Below are positions 11,140 to 21,815 of a stretch of DNA of 64,000 bases, one piece after another. The stretch lies in NCBI RefSeq assembly GCF_030272615.1, contig NC_081406.1, positions 400,348,939-400,412,938 of the forward strand, written 5' to 3'. The translations under genes and the position numbers were made by a program. Below the pieces are notes generated by a model that saw nothing but the letters and a program-made list of their open reading frames with translations, searched no databases and was not told the origin of the DNA. This stretch comes from Cryptomeria japonica. Its lineage: Eukaryota > Streptophyta > Pinopsida > Cupressales > Cupressaceae. Positions within the stretch are counted from its first letter, which is position 1. Every line of letters starts with the position of its first letter.

Positions 11140-11557
11140 TACGAACAATCATAAGAGACAGGAAGACAATGTTAAGAAACTGGAGGAACAAATACAGAGA
11201 AAGATTTCAGAAGTTGACTAGAATGTGGAGGAGGTGACCACTGGAATGGTAGAGACTGACAGTAAAGTCAACAAAATTGAGGAATGCCTTAAAAGTATTG
11301 TAGAGCAAATATTAAACATTTTGAAGGCCTCTGCTGGCAATACAAAAATCCTCATTAGCAAACTGGAGGAGGAGAAGGACTCCCTGGAGATTGAACCTTA
11401 CATTGAAGGCACAAGAGAAGTGCAAGGACCTAGAACAAGGACCATAGGTAAAAAGAAGGAGAAGAAGCCAAACAAGGACCTGGAAGAACTCAAAGTTGTT
11501 GCAGTAAAGTATGACCAGCTAGTCAATAAGGCGACAGATCTCCTTAAGTCTTTATAG
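11111..11557 (+). pseudogene. Additional coiled-coil-like ORF downstream of LINE A RNase H
   Basis: Starting at an ATG at 11,111 that overlaps the last 29 bases of the RNase H frame, a different frame runs to 11,557 with one stop at 11,219. The product is Glu/Lys-rich with heptad-like spacing (VKKLEEQIQRKISEV, ECLKSIVEQILNILK, LEELKVVAVKYDQLVNKATD), so a coiled coil is likely. A Lys/Arg-rich patch (TRTIGKKKEKKPNK) may bind nucleic acid. Plant L1 elements are not usually described with an ORF after RNase H. I do not recognise the family. Confidence 0.5.
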
Positions 11558-11748
11558 TTGTGATGTGTTTTCCTTGGTTTTTCTGCTTTAATGTTCCTTT
11601 CTTTTGCTGACCTTTCGGTTAACTGGCCTCTTTTCTAGTCGTCTTGTAAGCTGTTCTTAGTTGGTCTGGAAGCTTTTTGATGATCTATTATATGCTCCTT
11701 TGTTAAAGGTTTCGGGTCCTTAAAACCTGTTTTTCATATTAATCAGAA
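11558..11748 (+). other. LINE A 3' untranslated tail
   Basis: T-rich 3' UTR of the LINE, ending CATATTAATCAG followed by seven A residues that merge with the target-site A's. Only a very short A tail is present and no AATAAA was seen close to the end. Confidence 0.65.
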
Positions 11749-13200
11749 AAAAATGACGAAGACAACCTCAGTATTCATGAAACCAATAATGATTCCTCAT
11801 CAAGTGAAGCTGAAGATTCTTAACCTCTAGAAAAATATATTCATAAATGTCAAAAGGATAAAGATTTCTGAAAAATGATGAAGGCTATCATGGCTAGAGA
11901 AAAAGAAGACAATTTTCTAGAACTAGAAAAACAAGGTGCCAAACTTCCTACTGGATATGATGTTCAGAATGTCATCACTAAAAAGGAAGAATCACTTATA
12001 ATAATGGTCCACAGACAATTACAAGCTTTACGGACTGAGATCACAAAACTGAAAAAACAAGGATAAATCCCCAAAACAATATTCTCTAGAGACAATATGC
12101 CCATTTCCATTTGACAAAAACCTATACATGCCTCCATTCCCTTCATGAGTTGAGATTCCAAAAATTGACAAATATGATGGTACCTTAGATCCTCAAGATC
12201 ATGTCAGAGAATTTTGTGCTGCCTGCATAGAGTTCATGCATGATCAAATGTATCTCATGTGCCTTTTTCCAAGGAGTTTGGGAGGACAAGCTATGGAATG
12301 GTTCTCAAGTCTACCTAAGGGGATAATTTTTTTTGAAGAACTAATCCAACTATTTTTACAACAATATTCCTACAACATTCAACATCCTTTTACTATGATC
12401 GAACTTTGCAATACCAAACAAAAAATAGGGGAGTCTTTTCTCAATTTCCTCCAATATTGGAGAAAGATGTTCTCTAGGTATTCACGACCTATCCCAGATG
12501 CTAAGAAAATGGATATATTCGTCAACAATTTGATCCTTGAATTGAAATATAGTATCCAAATGCAAGTACACCCATCATTTAACAAAATGGTAGATAATGC
12601 TATTCGAATGGAAGATGTGCTTATAAAGAAAGGAGATATCATGCCTTGAAAAGAGACACAATGAGGATCTAGCTCTAAAGAGAAGAACAAGTATTGGAAG
12701 TATGGCAAAGACAACAATAAGGATGTTGTAAATGATGGAGTAGTAGGCACTGTTAAAACTAACTCAAAGCCCATGATATTCAACTTGGCTAGTGGCACAC
12801 AAGCACTCAAAGAAGCTGAAACCGCAACAGAAAATCCTTCGAAGAAAGAAAAAGAGTGGTTCAAAGAGAAACCTTGGCTTTCAAAACCTAGACATGAATT
12901 CACTCCTCTGGAAGAATCATATGAATCCACTTTCAAAACTCTATTGGAAAAAAATCTGATAACATTACTAGATAATTCTAGGCCATATTATCTGAAAGTC
13001 AAACCAAAATGGTGGAGAGAAAACAAATACTGCGACTACCATCGAAATAAAGGTCACAACACAAACAACTGCATGAAGCTCAAGCATGAGATCCAAGATC
13101 TCATAGATGCTGGTAAAATTATTCTTAGGAATCACCCAACAAATGCTGATCATAAATATTTTAAAGACCCCTTACCTATTTACGAACAAGGAGATTCCTC
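11749..13200 (+). pseudogene. gag of Tat copy II (continued)
   Basis: Continuation of gag right of LINE A, resuming with NDEDNLSIHETNNDSSSSEAED. The capsid-like part (12,150-12,649) has LFPRSLGGQAMEWFSSLP and the FxxRYS/RRW-type region of retrotransposon gag. After two stops around 12,648 and 12,663 the frame continues open to the protease. The nucleocapsid motif CDYHRNKGHNTNNCMKLK (about 13,030-13,085) is the Cys-X2-His...His-X4-Cys variant usual in Tat gag. Role: packaging of element RNA into virus-like particles. Several stops at 11,820-12,200 make it non-functional. Confidence 0.82.
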
Positions 13201-14320
13201 AAAGACCAAAGGAGGTGCCAAAGTAAATTATACTTATACCAGCAATGACACCGTCATCAACATGATTGAGCCTTCCCAATCTGAATATTGCAATGTGATC
13301 ATAATCAAAGATAAACTAAATGAATCACGTTATGCAAAGGATATGACCCATTCTCAAAAGAAAGTAACTCTCCAAGGAGCTAGTTCTTCAACTTCTGCTC
13401 CAACAACATCAAACCTACCAGCCTCGTCAAACAAACAAAAAGAATCAACATTTGATAAATTTAAAAGGCTAACTTCGTCATCATCCTTTGAAAATAGTGT
13501 TGTTGAACAGTTGAAAAAGACAAATGCTCAAATTTCCATCTTTGAATTACTAAAAATATCTTCTGTTCACAAAGAAATCTTGGACAACGCCTTGCTCACC
13601 ACTAATGTTCCAAAAGATTTAGATATCGATCGGTTTCAATCTATGGTGGGTCATATGACTTCACCTCACTATTTGACCTTCTCTGAAGAAGATGACAACT
13701 TGCTAAATCATCCACATAACCAGCCATTGCACATTGAAGCCTTGATCCATAAACATAGAGTCAAACATGTTTTGATAGATGGAGGCATGGGGTTGAATAT
13801 CTGTACTTATAGTCTTCTTATACAACTAGGATTTTTTGAAAATGTCATTGATCCGATCAAGAAAATAACAATTAAAGCCTATGATGAAGAGGAAAGGACC
13901 TCTAAAGGTTTGGTATCATTACCAATCAAAGTGGGATCTATAGAAAGAGATGTCATTTTCCAGGTACTTGATCTTCCTCTGTCATATAATATCTTACTAG
14001 GCAGGCCATGGATTCATGAAATGAAGGCAGTTCCATCTACATACAATCAATGCTTAAAATTTCCTTATAACGGAGTTGAGGTCAGTATTCCTGCTGATAC
14101 AAATGTGCCCTGTAATGCATTGACAAAAGGTGCTGATACCTTTGTGCCTCATAATAGAGAAGCCTCTACAAATGAAAGTTCAGAAGCCCTGATGAAAGAC
14201 TTGGAAAAGAAATTGAAAATTACCAATACTAGCATGAATGGATACAAGATAGGACCCATACTTTTGTTAGTCTCTCTTCCTCCATCGCCAAAAAAGGTGG
14301 CAAACCATCAGAGGCTATGA
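13201..14320 (+). pseudogene. Protease region of Tat copy II
   Basis: Second part of a 515-codon open frame (12,773-14,320), the longest in the window. The aspartic protease is recognised by HVLIDGGMGLNICTYSLL (active-site motif DGG instead of DTG or DSG, which is usual in Tat elements). The hydrophobic VIFQVLDLPLSYNILLGRPW follows, with the ILLGRPWIH flap-distal motif. A Ser/Thr-rich low-complexity linker precedes it (13,380-13,480). It would cleave the Gag-Pol polyprotein. This domain itself is free of stops in copy II. Confidence 0.85.
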
Positions 14321-15230
14321 AAACACAGACTTCAACTCTGAATATCATATATGATGGTTTTTTTTTACAATCTTCTACTTCCCTGGCAGATGAAATAGAA
14401 GAGGATGCTGTTCTAAAATGGCTTTTTAAGGAAGATAGTGAAAACAAATAAGTACGACACTGTGAGATTTCCTCAACATAATATTTTCCATGCTATATAA
14501 TGATTCAATGCATGGGATATTCAGGTACTAGTCCCTTGGGAAAACATCAAGAGGGTATTATTGAATTGATTCAGCTACAAACAAAATCAGTAAATGATAA
14601 GGTTGGACTGGGGTACAATCCAAAAAAGACATCGGACCAAAAACATGCTTCTAAGTCTAAGTGGCAGAAAAGGATATTGCCTTCAACATTATAGAAAACA
14701 AACACTCAACAAACTCAAGCAAAGTGTGTAAAAGAAAAAGAGGAACGAAAAATCAAGAAAGAAGAAACAGTCAGCACTCAAGCTCTGATGGTGTTAGCTA
14801 CAACAATATAAGAGATGAAGTAGAAAGAATCAGAGAATTGTTTGCACCACTGAAAGTTCCAGTCACATACAATGGTAGGCAACAAGTAGACGATTCAGAG
14901 ATTGACTCAAATGAGTATGAATGGGGTGCAGACCACCTCTTAGATACATCTAGTACAAAAACTCTAGAAGAGTCTAGCGGTATCACATATGATACTCAAG
15001 AGCTGATGTGCTTAAGGATAGAAAAGGAGATACAAGAAATCAAGCTAAAAAGACAAGCAAACTATGAACAAGGGCTGAAGGAAGGAAGAATACCAAAAAG
15101 TTTTTCATCTATTATATACCCCTCGAAAAAGACAGAACAAATCAAGTATGGGATTACACAAGAAGAATTGGAAGCTACAAAAGTAGAACCAATCATCAAT
15201 CTAGAGGAAGCTGAATGGAGTAGACAATAG
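14321..15230 (+). pseudogene. G-patch-like segment and charged linker of pol (copy II)
   Basis: Region between protease and the pre-RT spacer. At 14,500-14,694 it encodes MGYSGTSPLGKHQEGI and, further on, KVGLGYNP. That spacing of glycines resembles a G-patch (D111) motif, which binds RNA or helicases in other proteins. The following frame (14,661-15,230) is highly charged (EVERIRELFAPLKVPVTY, IEKEIQEIKLKRQANYEQGL). The same block is present in copy III at 31,342-30,731 (minus). The G-patch call is by pattern only; I see stops at 14,449, 14,499 and 14,692. Confidence 0.55.
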
Positions 15231-15263
15231 GGAGTCACAGAACTATCAAGATCATGTCAATAG

Positions 15264-16280
15264 GTGCGTCAGATACAAATGCTAAATAAGGCAAATCTTG
15301 AAGGAACTTGCATCATTAAAGATGTTGGTGTTGATACCATACATACATCCACTCAACCACTTGAAGAAGACTCAAAAACTTCATCCAATGACTCTGACAA
15401 TAGTTCTGTCTATGACAATATAAACTCAACATCAAACTCTAAATCCTCTGATATAAATGATGAGAATTTGTCTACTAATCTTGTTACTGTTGAACCTCGA
15501 TATGAAGTCCAGCCTAGCGTAGAAAACAATGCCACAAGTAGGTCTATTGGATTAGGTCAACTAAATATTAACGTGCACTTTAATAATCATGTTCTGACTT
15601 TTCCTGGTCTTGAGACATTTACGCAAGGTATCCTTTTGGAACTCAAATTTTTGATCCGCAGTTGTGATGACAATACCGTGAACTCCCTCAAACCCATCCA
15701 CACTCTATCCTTGGTACATCTTGAATTAATTGACTATAGTCTACAAGACCAACTCATGAATGTACCTACTTTTGCCAATGACTACACACTAGCCTATTAC
15801 CTAAACACAGTTGAACCCATGTACTCTTCCACCAGCGAAAAGAGTGAAAACATGACTGAAACATATATCAAGTATCTTAGTCGCAAAAATCAGAAAAATA
15901 AAAATAAAAGATCTGATGGCGAAAACCACATTGTCGCAGTGTCAGAATCTAAAAAAGAGAAAATAAAGGACATACCTAAGGGTGAAAACCTCTCTGAGGC
16001 TCCTGAAGGTGAAATACTTGATATACTGCCAAGTCACTTCCAGGAAAGGTCTTCAATATTGATTGAGCCAACTCAACCAATGAACATTGGGAAACAAGAG
16101 ACACCACACATCATTCATGTAGCTCAATCACTATCAGCAGAAGAATTGAAAGATTTCACTCATCTCTTTTTAGAAAACAAGATCTATTTTGCATGGACAT
16201 ACTCTGATATGCTAGGCCTCAATCCTGATCTTATCATGCATCATCTTTCTATCACACTAGGAATTAAACCAGTCAAGTAA
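15264..16280 (+). pseudogene. Protease-RT spacer of copy II
   Basis: Open for 338 codons. Acidic, Ser/Asp/Asn-rich N-terminal half (DSDNSSVYDNINSTSNSKSS) followed by a conserved hydrophobic block (LGQLNINVHFNNHVLTFPGL) and a Lys-rich segment. The last part, AEELKDFTHLFLENKIYFAWTYSDMLGLNPDLIMHHLS, is the known pre-RT motif of gypsy elements (ALxxYxDVFAWSYxDMPGLDPxL). Copies I and III match throughout. It ends at a TAA replacing a Gln codon at VK*KL. Confidence 0.75.
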
Positions 16281-17000
16281 AAACTTTGTAAGATGCACCC
16301 TCATGTGGCAATACTAGTCAAAGCTGAGCTAGAAAAACTGGTAAAGATGATTTATCAGAGCTATAAACTATGCGGAATGGATTTCAAACATAGTACCTGT
16401 GTCAAAGGCAGACAAATCTATTAGGGTTTGCATAGACTTCAAAGATCTCAACAAAGCTTGTCTGAAGGATGACTTTCCATTGCCAAACATTGATATGATA
16501 GTCGATATGGCTATTGAGTATGAGATATACTCACTAATGGACAGATTCTCTGGTTATAATCAGATCAAAATAGCTCTTGAAGATCAAGAAAAGACAACTT
16601 TCACATGTGCATGGGGAAGCTTTTGCTGGAATGTCATGCCATTCAGGCTGAAGAACATAGGAGCAACTTACCAAAGAGTGGTAACTAATATCTTTCATGA
16701 CATGATGCATACGAATATGGAAGATTAGGTTGATGACACTTTAGTAAAGACTATGAAGAGATCTATGCATATTAAAGAGCTAGGCCCTATACTAGATAGA
16801 ATGGAAAAATTCAAACTCTGACTAAATCCAAAAAAGTGTGTATTTAGAGTGACATCTAGTATACTACTTGGCTACATCATTTAAAAGAAGGGAATTGAGG
16901 TTGATCCTAAGAAGGTCCAAGCTATAATGGAAACGCCACCTCCGAAGAACATCAGTCAAATGAGAAGTTTATAGGGGTGTCTCCTATCAATTAGACACTT
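16281..17000 (+). pseudogene. Reverse transcriptase of Tat copy II
   Basis: RT colinear with 858-1,670. A five-base loss near 16,345 shifts the frame in the first helix. The core at 16,399-16,728 is open and has VCIDFKDLNKACLKDDFPLP, YSLMDRFSGYNQI and the region NVMPFRLKNIGATYQRVV that is damaged in copy I. The catalytic box reads ED*VDDTLVK: the Tyr of YVDD is a stop (about 16,726). More stops occur at 16,819, 16,882 and 16,971. Clearly dead. Confidence 0.87.
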
Positions 17001-17545
17001 TATTTCTCAGCTCGCAGACAAAGCTCAACCTTTCACAAAAGTATTAAGGAAAGGAGTAATATACAACTGGGATCAAGAATGTGAACAACACCTTTAGCAG
17101 ATCAAAGAGTATCTATCCAATCCACCAATACTAATGCCACCAATTCAGGGAAAACCATTGATCTTATACATATCAGCCACTGATTCATCATTGGGGGCAC
17201 TTCTGACACAACATGATGAAAAGAAAAAAGAGAGAGCTATATATTACATCAACAGAACATTGGTGTCTTATGAAATGAACTACACTATAATAGAAAAAGC
17301 ATGCTTGGCATTATTCTTTGCATCACAAAAATTGAGACACTACATATTGGCACATTCCATCAAGCTAGTAGCTAAGATTGATATGCTCAAGTATCTTCTC
17401 AACAAAGCAACACTCACTGGATGATTGGAAAAATGGGTCACGGTACTTACAAAGTTTGATATTGAATATGTGGAATACAAAGCCATCAAAGGATAGGTAA
17501 TTGTATATCAACTTGCTGAAGCTCCACTTGAAGACACTTAACTGC
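17001..17545 (+). pseudogene. Gypsy RNase H of copy II
   Basis: RNase H fused to RT. The frame at 17,134-17,424 reads LILYISATDSSLGALLTQH with the catalytic Asp and EKACLALFFASQKLRHYI with the acidic helix. Stops at 17,422, 17,494 and 17,539 follow. Same length and order as in copies I and III. Confidence 0.84.
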
Positions 17546-17960
17546 TGCATATAGAGTTTCTAGATGAATCAATAATGCACCTTACTCAACAATCATGGAA
17601 GATGTTCTTTGATGGATCTTTCACCCAAAATGGTTCCGGTGCTGGAATACTATTTATTACTCCTCAGAAATTTTCAATCCTGAAGGCTTACAAGATTCTT
17701 TTCCCTTGCATAAATAATATTGTGGAGTATGAAGCTTTGGTAAACGAGATCAAGCTAGCTATTGAATGGAAGGTTTAGGAGTTACATATCTATGGAGATT
17801 CTTAGCTAATCATCAATCAAATAAATGATACATATCAGACTCGAGATGAGAAACTGATCCCTTATAAGAGAATGGTTGATGATCTCAAGAAGTATTTTAC
17901 TTTTCTATCATTCCAATAGATTCCTAGATCAACAAACAGAGCATCAGATGCTATGGCCAC
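17546..17960 (+). pseudogene. Second RNase H of copy II
   Basis: Tat-type extra RNase H. SWKMFFDGSFTQNGSGAGIL contains the first catalytic Asp (about 17,605). The helix VEYEALVNEIKLAIEWKV has the catalytic Glu, and ELHIYGDS*LIINQIN has the next Asp, directly followed by a stop where copies I and III have Gln. The domain ends with NRASDAMATLASI, which carries the last acidic residue. Three stops disable it. Confidence 0.85.
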
Positions 17961-18955
17961 CTTGGCATCTATACCTGAGTTACAAGAATCTAATTTTCAC
18001 TTTGAATTCCTGGTGGAAGAGTTTCATTACCCTACCTATGATTCTCTTGAGTCCCAGATAGTCTGTTCTATTATTGGACATGACTCATCTCGATATAACC
18101 ACATTTACTCTTATCTGCGTGACCAAATAATCTTAGAAAATATTACCCGTAATGAGAAAAGGAACTTAACCCGAAATGCTTCACAGTATATCATCATTGC
18201 TAATTACTTATTTCGGTGAGGTTTGGAAGGTACATTGCTTAGGTGTCTAGAAACTAAAGAGGCTAAATTTGCATTACCGAAAGTCCATGAAGGTATTTGT
18301 GGATCTCATTCAAATGGTCTTACTTTAGCTCGGAAACTACTAAGGGCTGGCTACTACTGGCCAGACATGGAGAAGGACTCTATAAAGTTTTCTAAAACTT
18401 GTGAGAAGTGTCAGGTACATGGAAATCTCATACATGCTCCAGCAAAGGATCTCATACCCTTCATCACACATTGGCCTTTTTACCAATGGGCCTTTGATCT
18501 CATTGGCCAGATCTATCCTACATCATCCAATAGACACAAGTTTATCATAAATGCCACTGAGTACTTCACTAAGTGGGTATAAGCGGTTCCACTCATCAAA
18601 GAAACCAGTAACAAGTAGCTTTGTTCATTCTAAACCATATCATTTATAGGTATGGTATACCTTCGTCCATCGTGACTGACAATGGAGGACAATTCAAGAA
18701 TAAATATTTGGATGAGCTTTGTGAGAAATTAAAAATTAAACAACATTGGTCATCCCTATATTAACCTCAAGGTAATGGACAAGCTGAGGCATCTAACAAA
18801 AACCTGTTGACTATCTTACACATAACAATAAACAAATCTGGGAAGGATTGGCATCTGCATCTCAATCCTGCATTATGGGCTTAGAAAACAAGTATCAGAA
18901 CACCTACTGGGGCTACACCTTTTTCTTTTGTGTATGGGTCTGAAGCAGTATTACC
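17961..18955 (+). pseudogene. Integrase of copy II, N-terminal and core part
   Basis: Integrase split by copy III. HHCC region: KVHEGICGSHSNGLTLARKL and GYYWPDMEKDS...CEKCQVHG. Catalytic core: YQWAFDLIGQIYPTSS with the first Asp, a stop after FTKWV at 18,580, then VTDNGGQF with the second Asp near 18,680. The frame breaks off at GSEAVLP, immediately at the 5-bp target site TTACC. The remainder is at 37,586-37,976. Confidence 0.86.
18951..18955 (+). other. Target-site duplication of copy III (left)
   Basis: TTACC precedes the LTR terminus. The right flank 37,581-37,585 reads TAACC, one mismatch. The intact site in copy I (about 3,576-3,580) is TTACC inside GCAGTATTACCTATTGAAG, so the integrase gene can be followed across the insertion. 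Confidence 0.82.
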
Positions 18956-20109
18956 CGTGTGTGTGAAAAAGTTAAATAAGGTGATAGCTGCAGGCACAAC
19001 ATTTGAATTAAGTCATTACATGTATGGCTAGTAAATCAATAATGAATAAATAATAAACCATAACAAAGCGACTAATTGTCTTCTAAAAGATGTGAGTATA
19101 AGATTGCTCTCAGATTTTTATAAGCAATACCAGTGACTAGAATACACCAAGATGAAGGAATTAATCTATATGAGCATGATATTAAGCTATATGGATGCAA
19201 GATGGATGAATAATTCAAGCAATAGTGATTCAAGCAATAATGAAATAAACTAAATATGGAAAAAGTTAAACTAAGATGCAAATAATCTCAAAAAGCAAAC
19301 ACAATATCTTCAATGACTCTAGAACAAAATTAGCATAATAATAATCTCCATGGTGTTTCTCAAATATCTCTAGGGAGATTTGAATAAGAGTTGAAGACCG
19401 AATTTATAGAAATTCACAAAAGAGATCACGAAAAAACACAATTTAGAATTAATTGAAATAATTGAGAAATAATGTTCAGTTAACTTTGAGATAGATTCCA
19501 ATTATAGTTTAATTGAAATGCATTCAGACAAGAAGTTCAAGTTGAATTAGAAATAAGAATTAATTAATTCCATGCATTTGTGATAAAAATAGATAATTCT
19601 TTGATTTATTCAAGAAAAGTGTCTTTTCAATGCAGCTGAACTTCTTTTTCTCAAAAGTTGTGAGTTCCAATTTTAGAGAAAGCAATTAATTGTTTTTTTG
19701 ATTTCAAGTTCTCAATTTAGAAGAAAGAAATAATATATCAAGTTTGATTTCTCTCTCAATTTAATTCTTTTATTTTATTTTCAATTTAACTCTTTCTTTG
19801 TGATTAATTCCTCTTTGGTAATAAATTAATTCCTTTTTTTGCATGATTAAATGGCAAATTTATTAATTAATTAAATATGCTAGGATATTTAATAAATTAA
19901 ATAGGATAATTGATCTAAATGATATTTTTGGAATGATTCAATTAATTAAATAAATATTTAATTAATATTGAGTAATTCATTTGCCATGTGATATTTGATG
20001 ATTAAAGAATTAATTAATGTGCTCAAGATTGATTTAATTGCATTTGGTTAAGACCTTGGTGATATTGTTGAGATTAGGGGCCGATGGTTTAGATGACCAT
20101 TTTTAGGGT
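18956..20109 (-). repeat. 3' LTR of copy III, terminally deleted
   Basis: About 1.15 kb, matching 36,424-37,580 along its length. The outer end on this strand is CGTGTGTGTG where the other LTR has TGTGTGTGTG. The inner end lacks the terminal TGTAATA and the adjoining polypurine tract that copy II keeps at 43,108-43,127. A TATAAATT promoter-like box (minus strand) sits at about 19,401-19,408, conserved in all three LTRs. Confidence 0.85.
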
Positions 20110-21815
20110 TCAAAGAATAGTTGATGTCTAGGAGATGCTAGTTTTGAACTTGATTGATCATGAACCAGATGAAGAGTGAGGTGTCTAGCTTGATTTGAAG
20201 CAATGAAGCTGAACAAAGTTGATGAAAGTGATACCGATCCTGAACTTGATTGAACTAGGAATGATAGAGAGGAAAGATACCGAACTTGAACTTGATTGAT
20301 CAAGAAGCGTATCTTACTAATCTAGAACTTGACTGATCTAGACACAACGAGCAAAGATAAAATCGATCTTGAACTTGATGGATCAAGATACAATGAACGA
20401 AGATAAATTGTCCAGCTTGATTTGATGCGATGAAACTGAACACCTACTTAGATTGAGCGTGTGATCGAATATACTCTTTAAACCCTTGATTGAGTTAAAA
20501 CAAATAATTAGCTTGATGAAAAGAGATGAAACTAATTAACGAGACTGATTTAGATGAAGACAATATCAACTTGATATGAAGCGATGAAACTGATATGCCC
20601 CTAGTGATTGATTCGATTCGGATGATTGAGAGATCTCAACTTGATGTGAAGCGATGAAGCTGAGATGCCCCTTAGCAAGAAGAATTTGATTTTATTTAGT
20701 TGAAAAAGAGTTTTTGCTTGACTTTTGATGAAGATTTGAAAATTTTCTCGACTTTGAAGATGTGAGGTCATAAGGAATTTTCTCGACTTTGAAGATGTGA
20801 GGTCATGAGGTCATGAGTATGCCCCCTCGGGAGCGAAATCGAAAGATAGGGAGGGTACATGATTATAGTCAATTGTTTATCGGTGATAATTATTCGAGCA
20901 CAAATTGATCTAGAACTTGATTGAACTAGACACAGCGAGCGAAGATAAAATCGATCTTGAACTTGATGGATCAAGATACGATGAGCGAAGATAAATTGTC
21001 CAGCTTCATTTGATGCGATGAAACTGAACACCTGCTTAGATTGAGCATGTGATCAAAGATACTCTTTAAACCCTTGATTGAGTTTAAACGAATAATCAAC
21101 TTGATGAAAAGAGATGAAATTTATTAACGTTAAGAGATTGATTCAGATGAAGACAATATCAGCTTGATTTGAAGTGATGAAACTGATATGCTCCTAGCGA
21201 TTGATTCGATTCGGATGATCAAGAGATCTCAACTTGATGTGAAGCGATGAAGCTAAGATGCCCCTTAGCAATAAGAATTTGATTTTCTTTAGTTGAAAAA
21301 GATTTTTGGTCGACTTTGATGAAGATTTGAAAATTTTCTCGACTTTGAAGATGTGAGGTCATGAGTACGCCCCCTCGGGAGCGAAATCGAAAGATAGCGA
21401 GTGAACATGATGATTAGGTAATTGTTTAGCGATGATAATTATTTGAGAACAAATCGATTTAGAGGAATTTTTGAAAATTCGGCGTTGATGGAGAAATTGA
21501 GCGGAAAGCTGATATGTAGAATTGAATTGAGATTCAACGTTGATTGATGAGCGCAAATTGAAGCGAGAATGAGCATCTGATGGAAAAGTGTTAAGTGGTC
21601 CAAATTGTGAAATTGACTAGGAAAATGATCTCATATTTTGATTTCAATCCCAAAAATGGAATCAGAATGGGCAAATTAGCTAAGGGTACAATTTTCATGT
21701 CCATCAGAGCAAGTTGAAAAATTAGGGTTTTGGCTATATATGGGGTAAAAGTGTCATTTTCAATTCATTTTAACCCTCCAAGTTTTAAAATTCAAAAAGT
21801 CTTATGTGAAGAAAA
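20110..21815 (+). repeat. Repeat-rich region upstream of the antisense PMD gene (copy III)
   Basis: Non-coding. It is built from degenerate repeats of a motif like CTTGATTTGAAGCGATGAAA (seen near 20,187, 20,414, 20,510, 20,568, 20,637 and again in a second copy). GAACTTGATTGATCAAG-like quasi-palindromes are scattered between. A tandem duplication of about 588 bases (units beginning TCTAGAACTT at 20,321 and 20,909) is present here but single in copy II. Since the PMD gene starts at the right end, this interval is the likely place of its promoter. Confidence 0.6.
20321..21480 (+). repeat. 588-bp tandem duplication in copy III
   Basis: Unit 1 starts at 20,321 and unit 2 at 20,909. They share the run from TCTAGAACTT through the GATGCCCCTTAGCA block to GCCCCCTCGGGAGCGAAATC (20,821 and about 21,369). 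Unit 1 carries an extra internal repeat of about 40 bases (TTTTCTCGACTTTGAAGATG twice, 20,740-20,800). Copy II has only one unit (about 42,310-42,870). Confidence 0.8.

Larger units (their letters stand above)
6925..11748 (+). mobile_element. L1-type LINE A inserted in gag of copy II
   Basis: Non-LTR retrotransposon of plant L1 type with endonuclease, RT, zinc-knuckle-like motif and RNase H, followed by an additional ORF and a short A-rich end. The left boundary falls one base before the ORF2 start and the right boundary is the A-run before ATGACGAAGAC of gag. There is no ORF1 upstream, so the copy is either 5'-truncated at ORF2 or belongs to a lineage with a different arrangement. Confidence 0.85.
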
